NCBI GenBank assembly: GCA_038223055.1
Contig: JBBRHF010000023.1
Span: 1 to 31,460, forward strand
DNA: 31,460 nucleotides
Direction of reading: 5' to 3'
Source of the DNA: JBBRHF01 sp038223055
GTDB taxonomy: Bacteria; Actinomycetota; Actinomycetes; JACCUZ01
The stretch's first letter is position 1; each line of letters starts with the position of its first letter. Below, piece by piece: positions 15,730-23,010 of this stretch. The translations under genes and the position numbers were made by a program. The notes under the pieces were generated by a model. The model saw only the letters and a program-made list of their open reading frames with translations, ran no database searches and was not told the DNA's origin.

Positions 15730-17355
15730 ATGGCGCAGGAGCGGGGTGCGGACGATCAGGTTGCGGCGGTCCAGCAGGGTTACGCGTTCGACGGCCCGGT
15801 GCTCGACCTTGGCGCGCTGGTGGTCGGCGGCACCGCCCGCCCGGACGTGCCTGTGCGCATCCCCCTCGCCATGATCAACCGCCACGGACTGGTGGCCGGT
15901 GCCACCGGCACCGGCAAGACCAAGACCCTGCAACTGATGGCCGAGCAGCTGTCCGCGCTCGGCGTGGCGGTGTTCGCGGCGGACATCAAGGGCGACCTGT
16001 CCGGGATGGCTTCCCCCGGCGAGGCCAGCGACCGTACGGCGGCGCGTGCGACCGATGTCGGCCAGACCTGGTCCGCCCTGGCCTGCCCGACCGAGTTCTA
16101 CGCGTTGGGCGGCGAGGGAACCGGCGTGCCGCTGCGGGCCACGATCACCTCGTTCGGGCCCACCCTGCTGTCCAAGGTGCTGGGCCTCAACGACGTACAG
16201 GAATCGTCGTTGGGACTGGTGTTCCACTTCGCCGACAAGGCGGGGTTGCCGATGCTGGACCTCAAGGATCTGCGCGCGGTCATCGCGTTTCTGGTCAGCG
16301 ACGAGGGCAAGGAGCCGCTCAAGGAGCTGGGGGGGCTGTCGGCGGCAACGGCCGGGGTGATCCTGCGCGAGCTGATCGCGTTCGAGGACCAAGGTGCCGA
16401 GAAGTTCTTCGGGGAGCCCGAGTTCGACACCGCCAACCTGCTGCGGGTCACCCCGGAGGGCAAGGGTGTCGTGTCGCTGCTCGAGCTGCCCTCGCTGCAG
16501 GACCGGCCCAAGCTGTTCTCGACGTTCCTGATGTGGATGCTCGCCGACCTGTTCCACGACCTGCCCGAGGTCGGTGACGTGGACAAGCCCAAGCTGGTGT
16601 TCTTCTTCGACGAGGCACACCTGCTCTTCGACGACGCGTCCAAGGCGTTCATCGAAGCGATCGCCCAGACGGTGCGGCTGATCCGGTCCAAGGGCGTCGG
16701 GGTGTTCTTCGTCACTCAAACACCCAAGGACGTCCCCTCCGACGTGCTGTCCCAGCTCGGCAACCGGGTTCAGCACGCGCTGCGCGCGTTCACTCCCGAG
16801 GACGCCAAGGCGCTCAAGGCGACCGTGTCGACATTCCCGCACTCGGGCTATGACCTGGAAGAACTGTTGACCCAGCTCGGGATCGGGGAGGCAGTGATCA
16901 CCGTGCTGTCCGAGCGCGGCGCGCCGACCCCGGTGGCGTGGACCCGGCTTCGGGCGCCGCAGTCGCTGATGGCCCCCACGCCGGCGGCTGCCATGTCGGC
17001 GGCGGTGGCCGCCTCGCCGCTGCACGCCACCTATGCGCAGGAGATCGACCGCGACTCGGCCTACGAGCGACTGGCCGCCAAGCTCGTTCCGGCCCCCGTC
17101 GCCGTTCCGGCGCCCTCGCCCTCGCCCGTTCCGGTCCCGTCAGCGCCGTCGCCGACCCGCTCACCCGCGCCGTCGCGCGCACCCGCTCCCTCTCACGCTC
17201 CGGTTGCCACGAAGCGGCCGGCCGAGGACGAGTCCGCGTTCGAGCGGGCGGTCCGGTCGCCCGCGGCCAAGCAGTTCGCCCGGTCCGCTGCGGCCGTGCT
17301 CGGCCGGGAGATCACCCGAAGCATCTTCGGAACCGCCCGGCGCCGGCGCCGCTGA
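15730..17355 (+). CDS. HerA-like ATPase (DUF853/YjgR type)
   Basis: 541 residues; ATG 15730 follows a strong GAGGAGG site. Walker A is GATGTGKTKT (57-64 core) and Walker B is KLVFFFDEAHLL (D294, E295). FFVTQTPKDVPSDVLSQLGN is the sensor segment, and VQHALRAFTPEDAKAL is typical of the DUF853 (HerA-like, YjgR) proteins. These are RecA-fold hexameric ATPases related to the DNA-translocating helicase HerA; their cellular role is poorly known. After about 450 the protein becomes a Pro/Ser/Ala linker (APSPSPVPVPSAPSP) ending in a basic tail RRRRR, which may bind nucleic acid or membrane. There is no nuclease partner next to it, which argues against a HerA-type defence module. Confidence 0.9.
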   Translation: MAQERGADDQVAAVQQGYAFDGPVLDLGALVVGGTARPDVPVRIPLAMINRHGLVAGATGTGKTKTLQLMAEQLSALGVAVFAADIKGDLSGMASPGEASDRTAARATDVGQTWSALACPTEFYALGGEGTGVPLRATITSFGPTLLSKVLGLNDVQESSLGLVFHFADKAGLPMLDLKDLRAVIAFLVSDEGKEPLKELGGLSAATAGVILRELIAFEDQGAEKFFGEPEFDTANLLRVTPEGKGVVSLLELPSLQDRPKLFSTFLMWMLADLFHDLPEVGDVDKPKLVFFFDEAHLLFDDASKAFIEAIAQTVRLIRSKGVGVFFVTQTPKDVPSDVLSQLGNRVQHALRAFTPEDAKALKATVSTFPHSGYDLEELLTQLGIGEAVITVLSERGAPTPVAWTRLRAPQSLMAPTPAAAMSAAVAASPLHATYAQEIDRDSAYERLAAKLVPAPVAVPAPSPSPVPVPSAPSPTRSPAPSRAPAPSHAPVATKRPAEDESAFERAVRSPAAKQFARSAAAVLGREITRSIFGTARRRRR

Positions 17356-17508
17356 CCGACCCCTCCCGGCCACGACATGCAAGTGTGGGCAGTTGACAGG
17401 ACGGCTCATGCGGGTCTCGCCGTGGCGGAAGGCTTCGCGGGCCCGACCATGGCGCCGCCCGGAGATGCACGGCGCCTGAAGGTCACGGTGCTTGCGGATG
17501 ATGGGGTA

Positions 17509-17948
17509 TGTCAGCACATCAAGGCCGCCGCGTCGGCTCGTGCGGCCCGTGGGGTCCCAACTTCCGGGCAACCGCAGGCCGACGACGCTGACGAGCCGAT
17601 CGAGTCCGAGGCGGAAGCCACCTCGTGGAAGGAGCGCATCATCGCGACGCTGACCGCTCCGGAGTTCACGCCCGTGCAGTTTGAGCGACTCGCCCAGCGG
17701 CTCCTGCGCGAGGCCGACTTCGAGTCGGTGACGGTTACAGGGCGATCCGGGGATCAAGGGCCTATTTATCACGACTGGCACCTTCACAAGCGCACGCCAA
17801 GGCGGAGGCGTCCCGCGATGGTGCGACGCCGCTGGATCTGGTGGACGGCGACCGGTTCTGTGAACTTCTGAAGCGCTATGACGTGGGCGTCAGAACGCGG
17901 ACAGTCGAGGAGGTGACGGTCGATGCGGCATTCTTCTCCGACATCTGA
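17509..17948 (+). pseudogene. Broken Mrr-type restriction endonuclease
   Basis: Three reading-frame pieces match parts of the Mrr family. Piece 1 (tgg at 17626 to about 17755) gives WKERIIATL, then FERLAQRLLREADFESV and VTGRSGD. Piece 2, one frame over (17756-17791), gives KGLFITTGTFTS. Piece 3, another frame over (17793-17948), gives HAKAEASRDGATPLDLVDGD and RTRTVEEVTVDAAFFSDI before TGA. The catalytic core expected between SGD and KGLF (including the QCKR-type motif, roughly 55-60 residues) is missing, and a frameshift sits at 17792. The N-terminal winged-helix domain is not visible upstream. The gene is a clear remnant of a type IV restriction system. The left boundary is approximate, and 17356-17508 holds nothing I can name. 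Confidence 0.85.
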
Positions 17949-17961
17949 GCAGGAACGGGTC

Positions 17962-18567
17962 CTACAGGGCACGGTTGATCTCGGCGAGGTCGAATCGCGT
18001 CGGATCGTCCAGCACCTCGGCCAGTTCCGCCGCATTGCGGCTCCCGCCGCAGTCCTCGGGGGGAGCCGCGCGGCGGCCGTCGACACAGGTGGCGACCGGC
18101 GTGCCTGCGGGCAGGTTCCGCACCTGTTCGAGCCGGATCACGAGGTCCCAGGAGTCGCCGTAGTCGTAGACGTACCGCAGCACGTCTCCCGGCTCCGCGA
18201 GGGTCTCGTCGAGGCGTACGCCGCTGGCCGGGGTTCCGTCGTCCCCACCCTCCTCCGCGTCGTAGGGACACAGGAACAACTCGCTGTGTGCGTCGAAGGC
18301 ATCGCCCCCCAGGGCGAATCGATGGAGGTGGCTGTCGCTCCAGTCGAAGGCGGACTGGAGGACCTGGTGCAGGACATCCAGCGTCACGTCTGATCGAACC
18401 TCGAGGCGGCGCCAGATCGGCGGGTGTGCGCGGGCGAGGTCGACCCGGAGCCGGTACAGGGCCGGTTCGCCGCGTTGCTCGACCCGCAGGTGAGGCCGGG
18501 GAACGGCCGCGTCGAACCGTCGGCGAAGGTCGTCGTCACCAGGCACGGCACCAAGGGTATGACCCAC
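17962..18567 (-). CDS. pRiA4b ORF-3-like protein
   Basis: 201 residues from GTG 18567. YRLRVDLARAHPPIWRRLEV, then LHQVLQSAFDW, SHLHRF, and DYGDSWDLVIRLE followed by VDGRRAAPPEDCGG are the conserved blocks of the plasmid pRiA4b ORF-3 family, a group often carried on plasmids and transposons such as IS1096. Biochemical function is not established for most members. It converges on the Mrr remnant (13 bp gap), which suggests a small accessory patch between HerA and tRNA-Ser. No transposase is visible next to it. Confidence 0.88.
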   Translation of the reverse strand: MGHTLGAVPGDDDLRRRFDAAVPRPHLRVEQRGEPALYRLRVDLARAHPPIWRRLEVRSDVTLDVLHQVLQSAFDWSDSHLHRFALGGDAFDAHSELFLCPYDAEEGGDDGTPASGVRLDETLAEPGDVLRYVYDYGDSWDLVIRLEQVRNLPAGTPVATCVDGRRAAPPEDCGGSRNAAELAEVLDDPTRFDLAEINRAL

Positions 18568-18604
18568 CAGCGGTAGACAGCTTCAGGCCAGCCCTTCCAA
18601 GCGG

Positions 18605-18689
18605 CGGAGGATGGGGGATTCGAACCCCCGAGGGCGTTAACCCAACACGCTTTCCAAGCGTGCGCACTAGGCCACTATGCGAATCCTCC
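18605..18689 (-). tRNA. tRNA-Ser (anticodon GGA)
   Basis: On the minus strand the acceptor GGAGGAT pairs with ATCCTCC, the anticodon loop TTGGAAA carries GGA (18653-18655), a long variable arm follows, and the T arm contains GGTTCGAATCC. The long variable arm and anticodon identify class II tRNA-Ser. CCA is not encoded. Confidence 0.96.
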
Positions 18690-18712
18690 GCCGGCGAGGC
18701 TACCGGAGCCGG

Positions 18713-18750
18713 CCGGCGCGCAGGTCACCGACCGGCGCGCAGGTCACCGA
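18713..18750. repeat. 19-bp direct repeat upstream of tRNA-Ser
   Basis: CCGGCGCGCAGGTCACCGA occurs at 18713-18731 and 18732-18750, with a partial third copy. It fills the divergent gap between tRNA-Ser and the SRP RNA, so it overlaps the upstream region of the tRNA. Confidence 0.85.
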
Positions 18751-18782
18751 CCGGCGGATGGCCCGCTCTTCGCCGTACGGCC

Positions 18783-18788
18783 TAGACT
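18783..18788 (+). promoter_or_regulatory. Likely -10 element of the SRP RNA gene
   Basis: TAGACT lies 7 bp upstream of the predicted SRP RNA 5' end, matching the actinobacterial TAnnnT pattern. No convincing -35 is seen. Confidence 0.4.
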
Positions 18789-18795
18789 TCGGCCC

Positions 18796-18883
18796 GACCC
18801 CTCGTGCGGCGTCACCCAGCTGAACTCCCCCAGGGCCGGAAGGCAGCAAGGGTAGGCAGGCTCTGGCGGGTGCGCGGGGGGTC
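18796..18883 (+). ncRNA. ffs: Signal recognition particle RNA (small, 4.5S type)
   Basis: The outer stem GACCCC/GGGGTC closes a long imperfect hairpin. The conserved apical helix contains CAGGGCCGGAAGGCAGCAAG, the Ffh-binding GGAA tetraloop region and symmetric loop. It folds as the bacterial small SRP RNA and acts with Ffh to target nascent membrane proteins. Its position just before dnaX is common in actinomycetes. Ends are from stem pairing, plus or minus a few bases. Confidence 0.93.
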
Positions 18884-18931
18884 GCCGCATGTTCAGACCC
18901 CAGTGTCCGTACGTCGAGTTAGGGTCGATCC

Positions 18932-21094
18932 GTGTCTCAAGCGCTCTACCGCCGCTATCGCCCCGAGTCGTTCGCCGACGTCATCGGGCAGGAGCACGTG
19001 ACCGAGCCGCTCATGCAGGCACTGCGCAACGACCGCACCCACCACGCCTACCTGTTCAGCGGCCCGCGTGGCTGCGGCAAGACGACCAGTGCCCGCATCC
19101 TGGCCCGCTGCCTCAACTGCGCGACGGCCCCGACCGCCACGCCGTGCGGCGTCTGCCAATCCTGCCGGGACCTCGCCCGCGACGGCGCCGGGAGCCTCGA
19201 CGTGATCGAGATCGACGCGGCGAGCCACGGCGGAGTCGAGGACGCCCGCGACCTGCGCGAGCGGGCCTTCTATGCCCCGGCGTCGTCCCGGTTCAAGATC
19301 TATGTCATCGACGAGGCGCACATGGTCTCGCGCGAGGGCTTCAACGCGCTGCTCAAGATCGTCGAGGAGCCGCCGCCACACGTGAAGTTCGTGTTCGCGA
19401 CGACCGAGCCGGACAAGTTGCTCGCCACGATCCGCTCGCGCGTGCACCACTATCCGTTCCGACTGGTGGCCCCGAGCGTGCTGCTCGGCTACCTCGCGAA
19501 GGTCTGCGACCAGGAGGGCGTCACGGTCGAGAAGGCCGCGTTGCCGCTGGTCGTGCGGGCCGGGCGCGGCTCGGTGCGCGACTCGATGAGCGTGCTCGAC
19601 CAGCTCGTGTCCGGCGCCGGAGCGCAGGGCGTGACCTACCAGTTCGCCTCCACACTGCTCGGTTTCACCGACGCCACGCTGCTCGACGACACGATCGAGG
19701 CTCTTGCGGCCGGAGACGGTGCGTCGGTGTTCCAGATCGTCGACCGCGTCGTCGACGCGGGGCACGAGCCGCGTCGCTTCGCCGAGGACCTCCTCGAGCG
19801 GCTGCGTGACCTGGTGATCATCGACGCGGTCCCCGACGCGGTCGGCAGCATCCTCGGTGACCACCCCGCAGACGAGCTTGATCGGATGCGGCAGCAGGCT
19901 GCCCATTTCGGTGCCGCCGAGCTGTCCCGTGCCGCCGACATCGTCAACACCGGGCTCACCGAGATGCGGGGGGCGACCGCGCCGCGGCTGCACCTCGAGC
20001 TGATCTGCGCGCGGGTTCTGCTGCCCGCGGCCGGTGACGCGGAGCGCGGGCTGGCCGCCCGCCTCGACCGGATCGAGCGGCGCATGGACCTGCCGGCGAT
20101 GACGCCGACACCGGCTCCGGCCGGGGTGCCGAGCCAGCCCGCGCCGACACCGGCTCCGGCCGGGGTGCCGGGCCAGCCCGCGCCGAGCCAGCCCGCGCCG
20201 GTGCCGGCGGCCCGACCGAGCGAGTCCCGTCCCGGCCCCGACGAGCCTCGACCGGATCCCGTTTCCGCGGTCGATGCCCCGGCCGCGACGCACGATCAGG
20301 GGGGGACCGAGCGCGGCGGCACCGCCGCCGAGGGGCCGGTCGCCGAGGAGGGGGCGGCCGACCTCATGACGGTCCGCCGGATGTGGCCCGACGTGCTCGA
20401 GGCGGTCAAGTCGCTGCGCCGGTTCACCTGGACCCTGCTCAGCCACAACGCCCAGGTCATCGCGGTCGAGGGGGGCCGGTTGACCCTGGCCATGGTCAAC
20501 GCGGGCGCTCGCGACAGCTTCGCCCGTGGTGGCAGCGACGAGATTGTGCGCGAGGCGCTGATCCGGGTGTTGGGGGTCGACTGGTTGGTCGAAGCCGTCG
20601 TCGACCCCTCCGCCACCCCTGCCAGCCCGCTCGGCCGGGCCGGTGACTCCCCCGGATCGGTGCCGGCACCGGCTCGCCCGGCTTCGGGGCGCCCCGAGTC
20701 CAGCCGGCCGGCGTCGACCCGGGGATCGGGTGCGAACCGAGACCTAGGAGACCTAGGAGACCTAGGAGACCTAGGAGACCTACGAGACCTACGAGCCCTA
20801 GGTGCCCCAGGAGCCCCGACAGCCCCGGCAACCTCCGCGGCCGCGGGCTCCGGCACCGGCGCAGCGCCCGGCTCGGCCATCGGCGAACCGGGCGGCCGAT
20901 CAACCGCGGCGAACCCCGGGGCCCCCGTTGACCCGTCCGACCTGGCAGCACCCCACGCTGCCGGTTCGTCGGCGGGCGGCGACGACGCCCCGTCCGCCGA
21001 CGACGCCGACGCCGACGACAGCGGCCTGACCTCGCACGAACTGCTCGCCCGCGAGCTCGGCGCCAAGGTCATCGGGGAGTACGACAACACCTGA
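18932..21094 (+). CDS. dnaX: DNA polymerase III subunits gamma/tau
   Basis: 720-residue clamp-loader ATPase. Walker A is GPRGCGKTT (from 44), a four-Cys zinc knuckle follows (CLNCATAPT...CGVCQSC), Walker B/DEAH is at D127, and ATTEPDKLLATIRSR holds the sensor 1 and arginine-finger SRC-type region. Domain III ends near 370. A long Pro/Ala linker carries repeats, then a tau-like block (VRRMWPDVLEAVKSLRRFTW, about 483-565) and a second low-complexity stretch before GLTSHELLARELG. Start is GTG 18932, 49 bp after the SRP RNA; the ribosome site is weak (AGGG). I see no A-rich slippery site, so a shorter gamma form by frameshifting is not supported. Confidence 0.96.
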   Translation: MSQALYRRYRPESFADVIGQEHVTEPLMQALRNDRTHHAYLFSGPRGCGKTTSARILARCLNCATAPTATPCGVCQSCRDLARDGAGSLDVIEIDAASHGGVEDARDLRERAFYAPASSRFKIYVIDEAHMVSREGFNALLKIVEEPPPHVKFVFATTEPDKLLATIRSRVHHYPFRLVAPSVLLGYLAKVCDQEGVTVEKAALPLVVRAGRGSVRDSMSVLDQLVSGAGAQGVTYQFASTLLGFTDATLLDDTIEALAAGDGASVFQIVDRVVDAGHEPRRFAEDLLERLRDLVIIDAVPDAVGSILGDHPADELDRMRQQAAHFGAAELSRAADIVNTGLTEMRGATAPRLHLELICARVLLPAAGDAERGLAARLDRIERRMDLPAMTPTPAPAGVPSQPAPTPAPAGVPGQPAPSQPAPVPAARPSESRPGPDEPRPDPVSAVDAPAATHDQGGTERGGTAAEGPVAEEGAADLMTVRRMWPDVLEAVKSLRRFTWTLLSHNAQVIAVEGGRLTLAMVNAGARDSFARGGSDEIVREALIRVLGVDWLVEAVVDPSATPASPLGRAGDSPGSVPAPARPASGRPESSRPASTRGSGANRDLGDLGDLGDLGDLRDLRALGAPGAPTAPATSAAAGSGTGAAPGSAIGEPGGRSTAANPGAPVDPSDLAAPHAAGSSAGGDDAPSADDADADDSGLTSHELLARELGAKVIGEYDNT
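20741..20794 (+). repeat. 9-bp tandem repeat in dnaX (6 units), rich in CTAG
   Basis: GACCTAGGA occurs four times (20741-20776), then GACCTACGA twice (20777-20794). In frame this encodes Asp-Leu-Gly and Asp-Leu-Arg repeats from residue 604. Each unit uses the rare Leu codon CTA, and four contain CCTAGG. Confidence 0.95.
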
Positions 21095-21149
21095 ATGTGC
21101 TCGCGGGAGCCGTAGGCTCGTGCCGACCCACCACTTCTGGAGGAACCGC

Positions 21150-21692
21150 GTGACTCCTGCCGGCGCAGAACCCGAGCACCCCGATGCGCTCGGCCAGCCT
21201 GAAACACTCGCCCAGCCTGAAACACTCGCCCAGCCTGAAACACTCGGCGACCCCGAACCATTCGGCCACCCCGAGGCACTCGCTCTCCCCGGCCTGGGCC
21301 AGCTCCTGGCCCAGGCGCAGCAGATGCAGGCCCAGATGGAGCAGGCCCACGACGAGCTGGCCCGCACCCACGTCCACGGCAGCGCCGGCGGCGGCCTGGT
21401 GACCGCCACGGTCAGCGGCGCCCGGGAGGTCATCGGCCTGACCATCGACCGGGCCGCCGTCGACCTCGACGACGAGGAGGGCCTGGCCAGCCTCGCCGAC
21501 CTGGTGGTCGCCGCGATCCGGGACGCCAACCGGGCCGCCGACGAGCTGCAGGTCACCACCATGGCCCCGCTGGCCGAAGGCCTTGGCCCGCTCGCCGAGG
21601 GGCTGGGGCTGCCGACCGGCGGCCTGGGCGACCTGGGCGACACGGGCGGCCTCGGTGGCCTGAGCGGTCCCCCCAGGCACTCCGGGAGCTAG
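21150..21692 (+). CDS. YbaB/EbfC-family nucleoid-associated protein
   Basis: 180 residues. I use GTG 21150 because GGAGGAACCGC immediately precedes it; a start at 21120 lacks a site. The core (about 40-125) has LAQAQQMQAQMEQAHDEL, then GGGLVTATVSGAREVIGLTI and LADLVVAAIRDANRAADELQ, the classic YbaB dimer that binds DNA. Both ends are unusual: an N-terminal tail with three QPETLA repeats and a Gly/Leu-rich C-terminus (GGLGDLGDTGGLGGLSG). The gene lies between dnaX and recR, the conserved bacterial order. Confidence 0.92.
   Translation: MTPAGAEPEHPDALGQPETLAQPETLAQPETLGDPEPFGHPEALALPGLGQLLAQAQQMQAQMEQAHDELARTHVHGSAGGGLVTATVSGAREVIGLTIDRAAVDLDDEEGLASLADLVVAAIRDANRAADELQVTTMAPLAEGLGPLAEGLGLPTGGLGDLGDTGGLGGLSGPPRHSGS
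21192..21245 (+). repeat. 18-bp in-frame repeat in ybaB (3 units)
   Basis: GCCCAGCCTGAAACACTC repeats at 21210-21227 and 21228-21245, with a one-base variant at 21192-21209. It encodes QPETLA repeats in the N-terminal tail. Confidence 0.9.
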
Positions 21693-21695
21693 GGC

Positions 21696-22295
21696 GTGTA
21701 CGAAGGCGTCGTCCAGGACCTCATCGACGAGCTCGGCCGGCTGCCCGGCGTCGGTCCCAAGAGCGCGCAACGGATCGCCTTCCACCTGCTGGCCGCCGAC
21801 CCTGTCGACGTACGCCGGCTGGTCACGGCCCTCACCGAGGTCAAGGAGAAGGTCCGGTTCTGCCGCATCTGCGGAAATGTCGCCGAGCAGGACCAGTGCC
21901 GCATCTGCCGCGACCCACGCCGCGACCTGGCGTTGATCTGCGTGGTCGAGGAGTCCAAGGACGTCCTCGCCATCGAGAAGACCCGCGAGTTCCGCGGCCG
22001 CTACCACGTGCTCGGGGGGGCGATCAGCCCGATCGAGGGCATCGGACCGGACGACCTGCGGGTCAAGGAACTGATGACCCGCCTCGCCGACGGCGCCGTC
22101 ACCGAGCTGATCATCGCGACCGATCCCAACCTGGAGGGGGAGGCCACCGCGAGCTACCTCGCGCGGCTGATCAAGCCGATGGGGTTGCGGGTCACCCGGC
22201 TGGCAAGCGGGCTGCCGGTGGGCGGGGACCTGGAATACGCCGACGAGGTCACCCTCGGTCGAGCCTTCGAGGGGCGCCGCCTGCTCGATGTCTGA
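21696..22295 (+). CDS. recR: Recombination mediator RecR
   Basis: 199 residues, the usual length. The helix-hairpin-helix LGRLPGVGPKSAQRIAFHLL is followed by a four-Cys zinc motif (CRICGNVAEQDQCRIC), a Toprim domain (VVEESKDVLAIEKT, TDPNLEGEATASYL) and the C-terminal GLPVGGDLEYADEVTLGRAF segment. RecR with RecO/RecF loads RecA at gapped DNA. The GTG at 21696 lies 3 bp after the ybaB stop. Confidence 0.97.
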   Translation: MYEGVVQDLIDELGRLPGVGPKSAQRIAFHLLAADPVDVRRLVTALTEVKEKVRFCRICGNVAEQDQCRICRDPRRDLALICVVEESKDVLAIEKTREFRGRYHVLGGAISPIEGIGPDDLRVKELMTRLADGAVTELIIATDPNLEGEATASYLARLIKPMGLRVTRLASGLPVGGDLEYADEVTLGRAFEGRRLLDV

Positions 22296-22368
22296 CAGAG
22301 TTGTCGAGGCCGCGCATTTGTCGGGGCCCGCGCGCCCGTCGCGCGCACCGGAGCAGGGAACGAGGACC

Positions 22369-22968
22369 ATGACCGACCAGCAGGGAATCGTCGACGACCT
22401 GGGCGACTTCACCATCGAGATCGCCGATCAGGTCGAGAGCTTCGTGGTCGCCGTGCGCGAGATTGCGGCGGGCGAGGACCCTGACTACGCCATCTCGCTG
22501 TTATTGCTCGAGGTCTCCCAGCTGCTGCTGGCCGGGGGGCGCCTGGGTGCCATCCACGACGTCATGCCCGACGAGCGGTTCGAGCCCGACACCGGCCACG
22601 ACCCCGACGTCGACGGACTGCGGGTCAACCTCGCCAACCTGCTTGAGCCGATCGACGAGTTCGCCTCCCTGTTCGATCCCTATGCCGAGCCGGAGATCTT
22701 CACCAGCCGCATCTCCGACGAGATCGCCGACGTGATGTCCGACCTGCTGCACGGCCTGCTGCACTACCGCGCAGGGCGCTCGTCGGAGGCCCTGTGGTGG
22801 TGGCAATTCTCCTATCTGTCCAACTGGGGTTCCAGTGCCAGCTCGGTGCTGCGCGCGCTGCACTCGGTCGTCTCGCACGTCCGGCTCGACACACCCGCTG
22901 ACGAGGACGTGCTGGTCGAGGATCGGTTGCTGGCGCAGACCGCCGCGGAGGCCGTCGAGCATCCGTAG
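22369..22968 (+). CDS. DUF5063 domain protein
   Basis: 199 residues from ATG 22369, which has GAGGAC just upstream; an in-frame ATG at 22288 overlaps recR but adds an unlikely Ala/Arg/Pro leader. The protein is acidic and mostly helical, with IADQVESFVVAVREIAAG, LLLLEVSQLLLAGGRL and LWWWQFSYLSNWGSSASSVL, the aromatic block typical of this family. It sits between recR and aspartokinase, as in other actinomycetes. There is no known function, signal peptide or membrane helix. Confidence 0.85.
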   Translation: MTDQQGIVDDLGDFTIEIADQVESFVVAVREIAAGEDPDYAISLLLLEVSQLLLAGGRLGAIHDVMPDERFEPDTGHDPDVDGLRVNLANLLEPIDEFASLFDPYAEPEIFTSRISDEIADVMSDLLHGLLHYRAGRSSEALWWWQFSYLSNWGSSASSVLRALHSVVSHVRLDTPADEDVLVEDRLLAQTAAEAVEHP

Positions 22969-23010
22969 GATGGGGACGGTCGATCCGCCGCCGTCGTTGG
23001 GAGCACAACC

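Noticed and set aside
18893..20446. 517-residue minus-strand frame opposite dnaX
   Set aside because: Opposite a textbook dnaX; no motifs.
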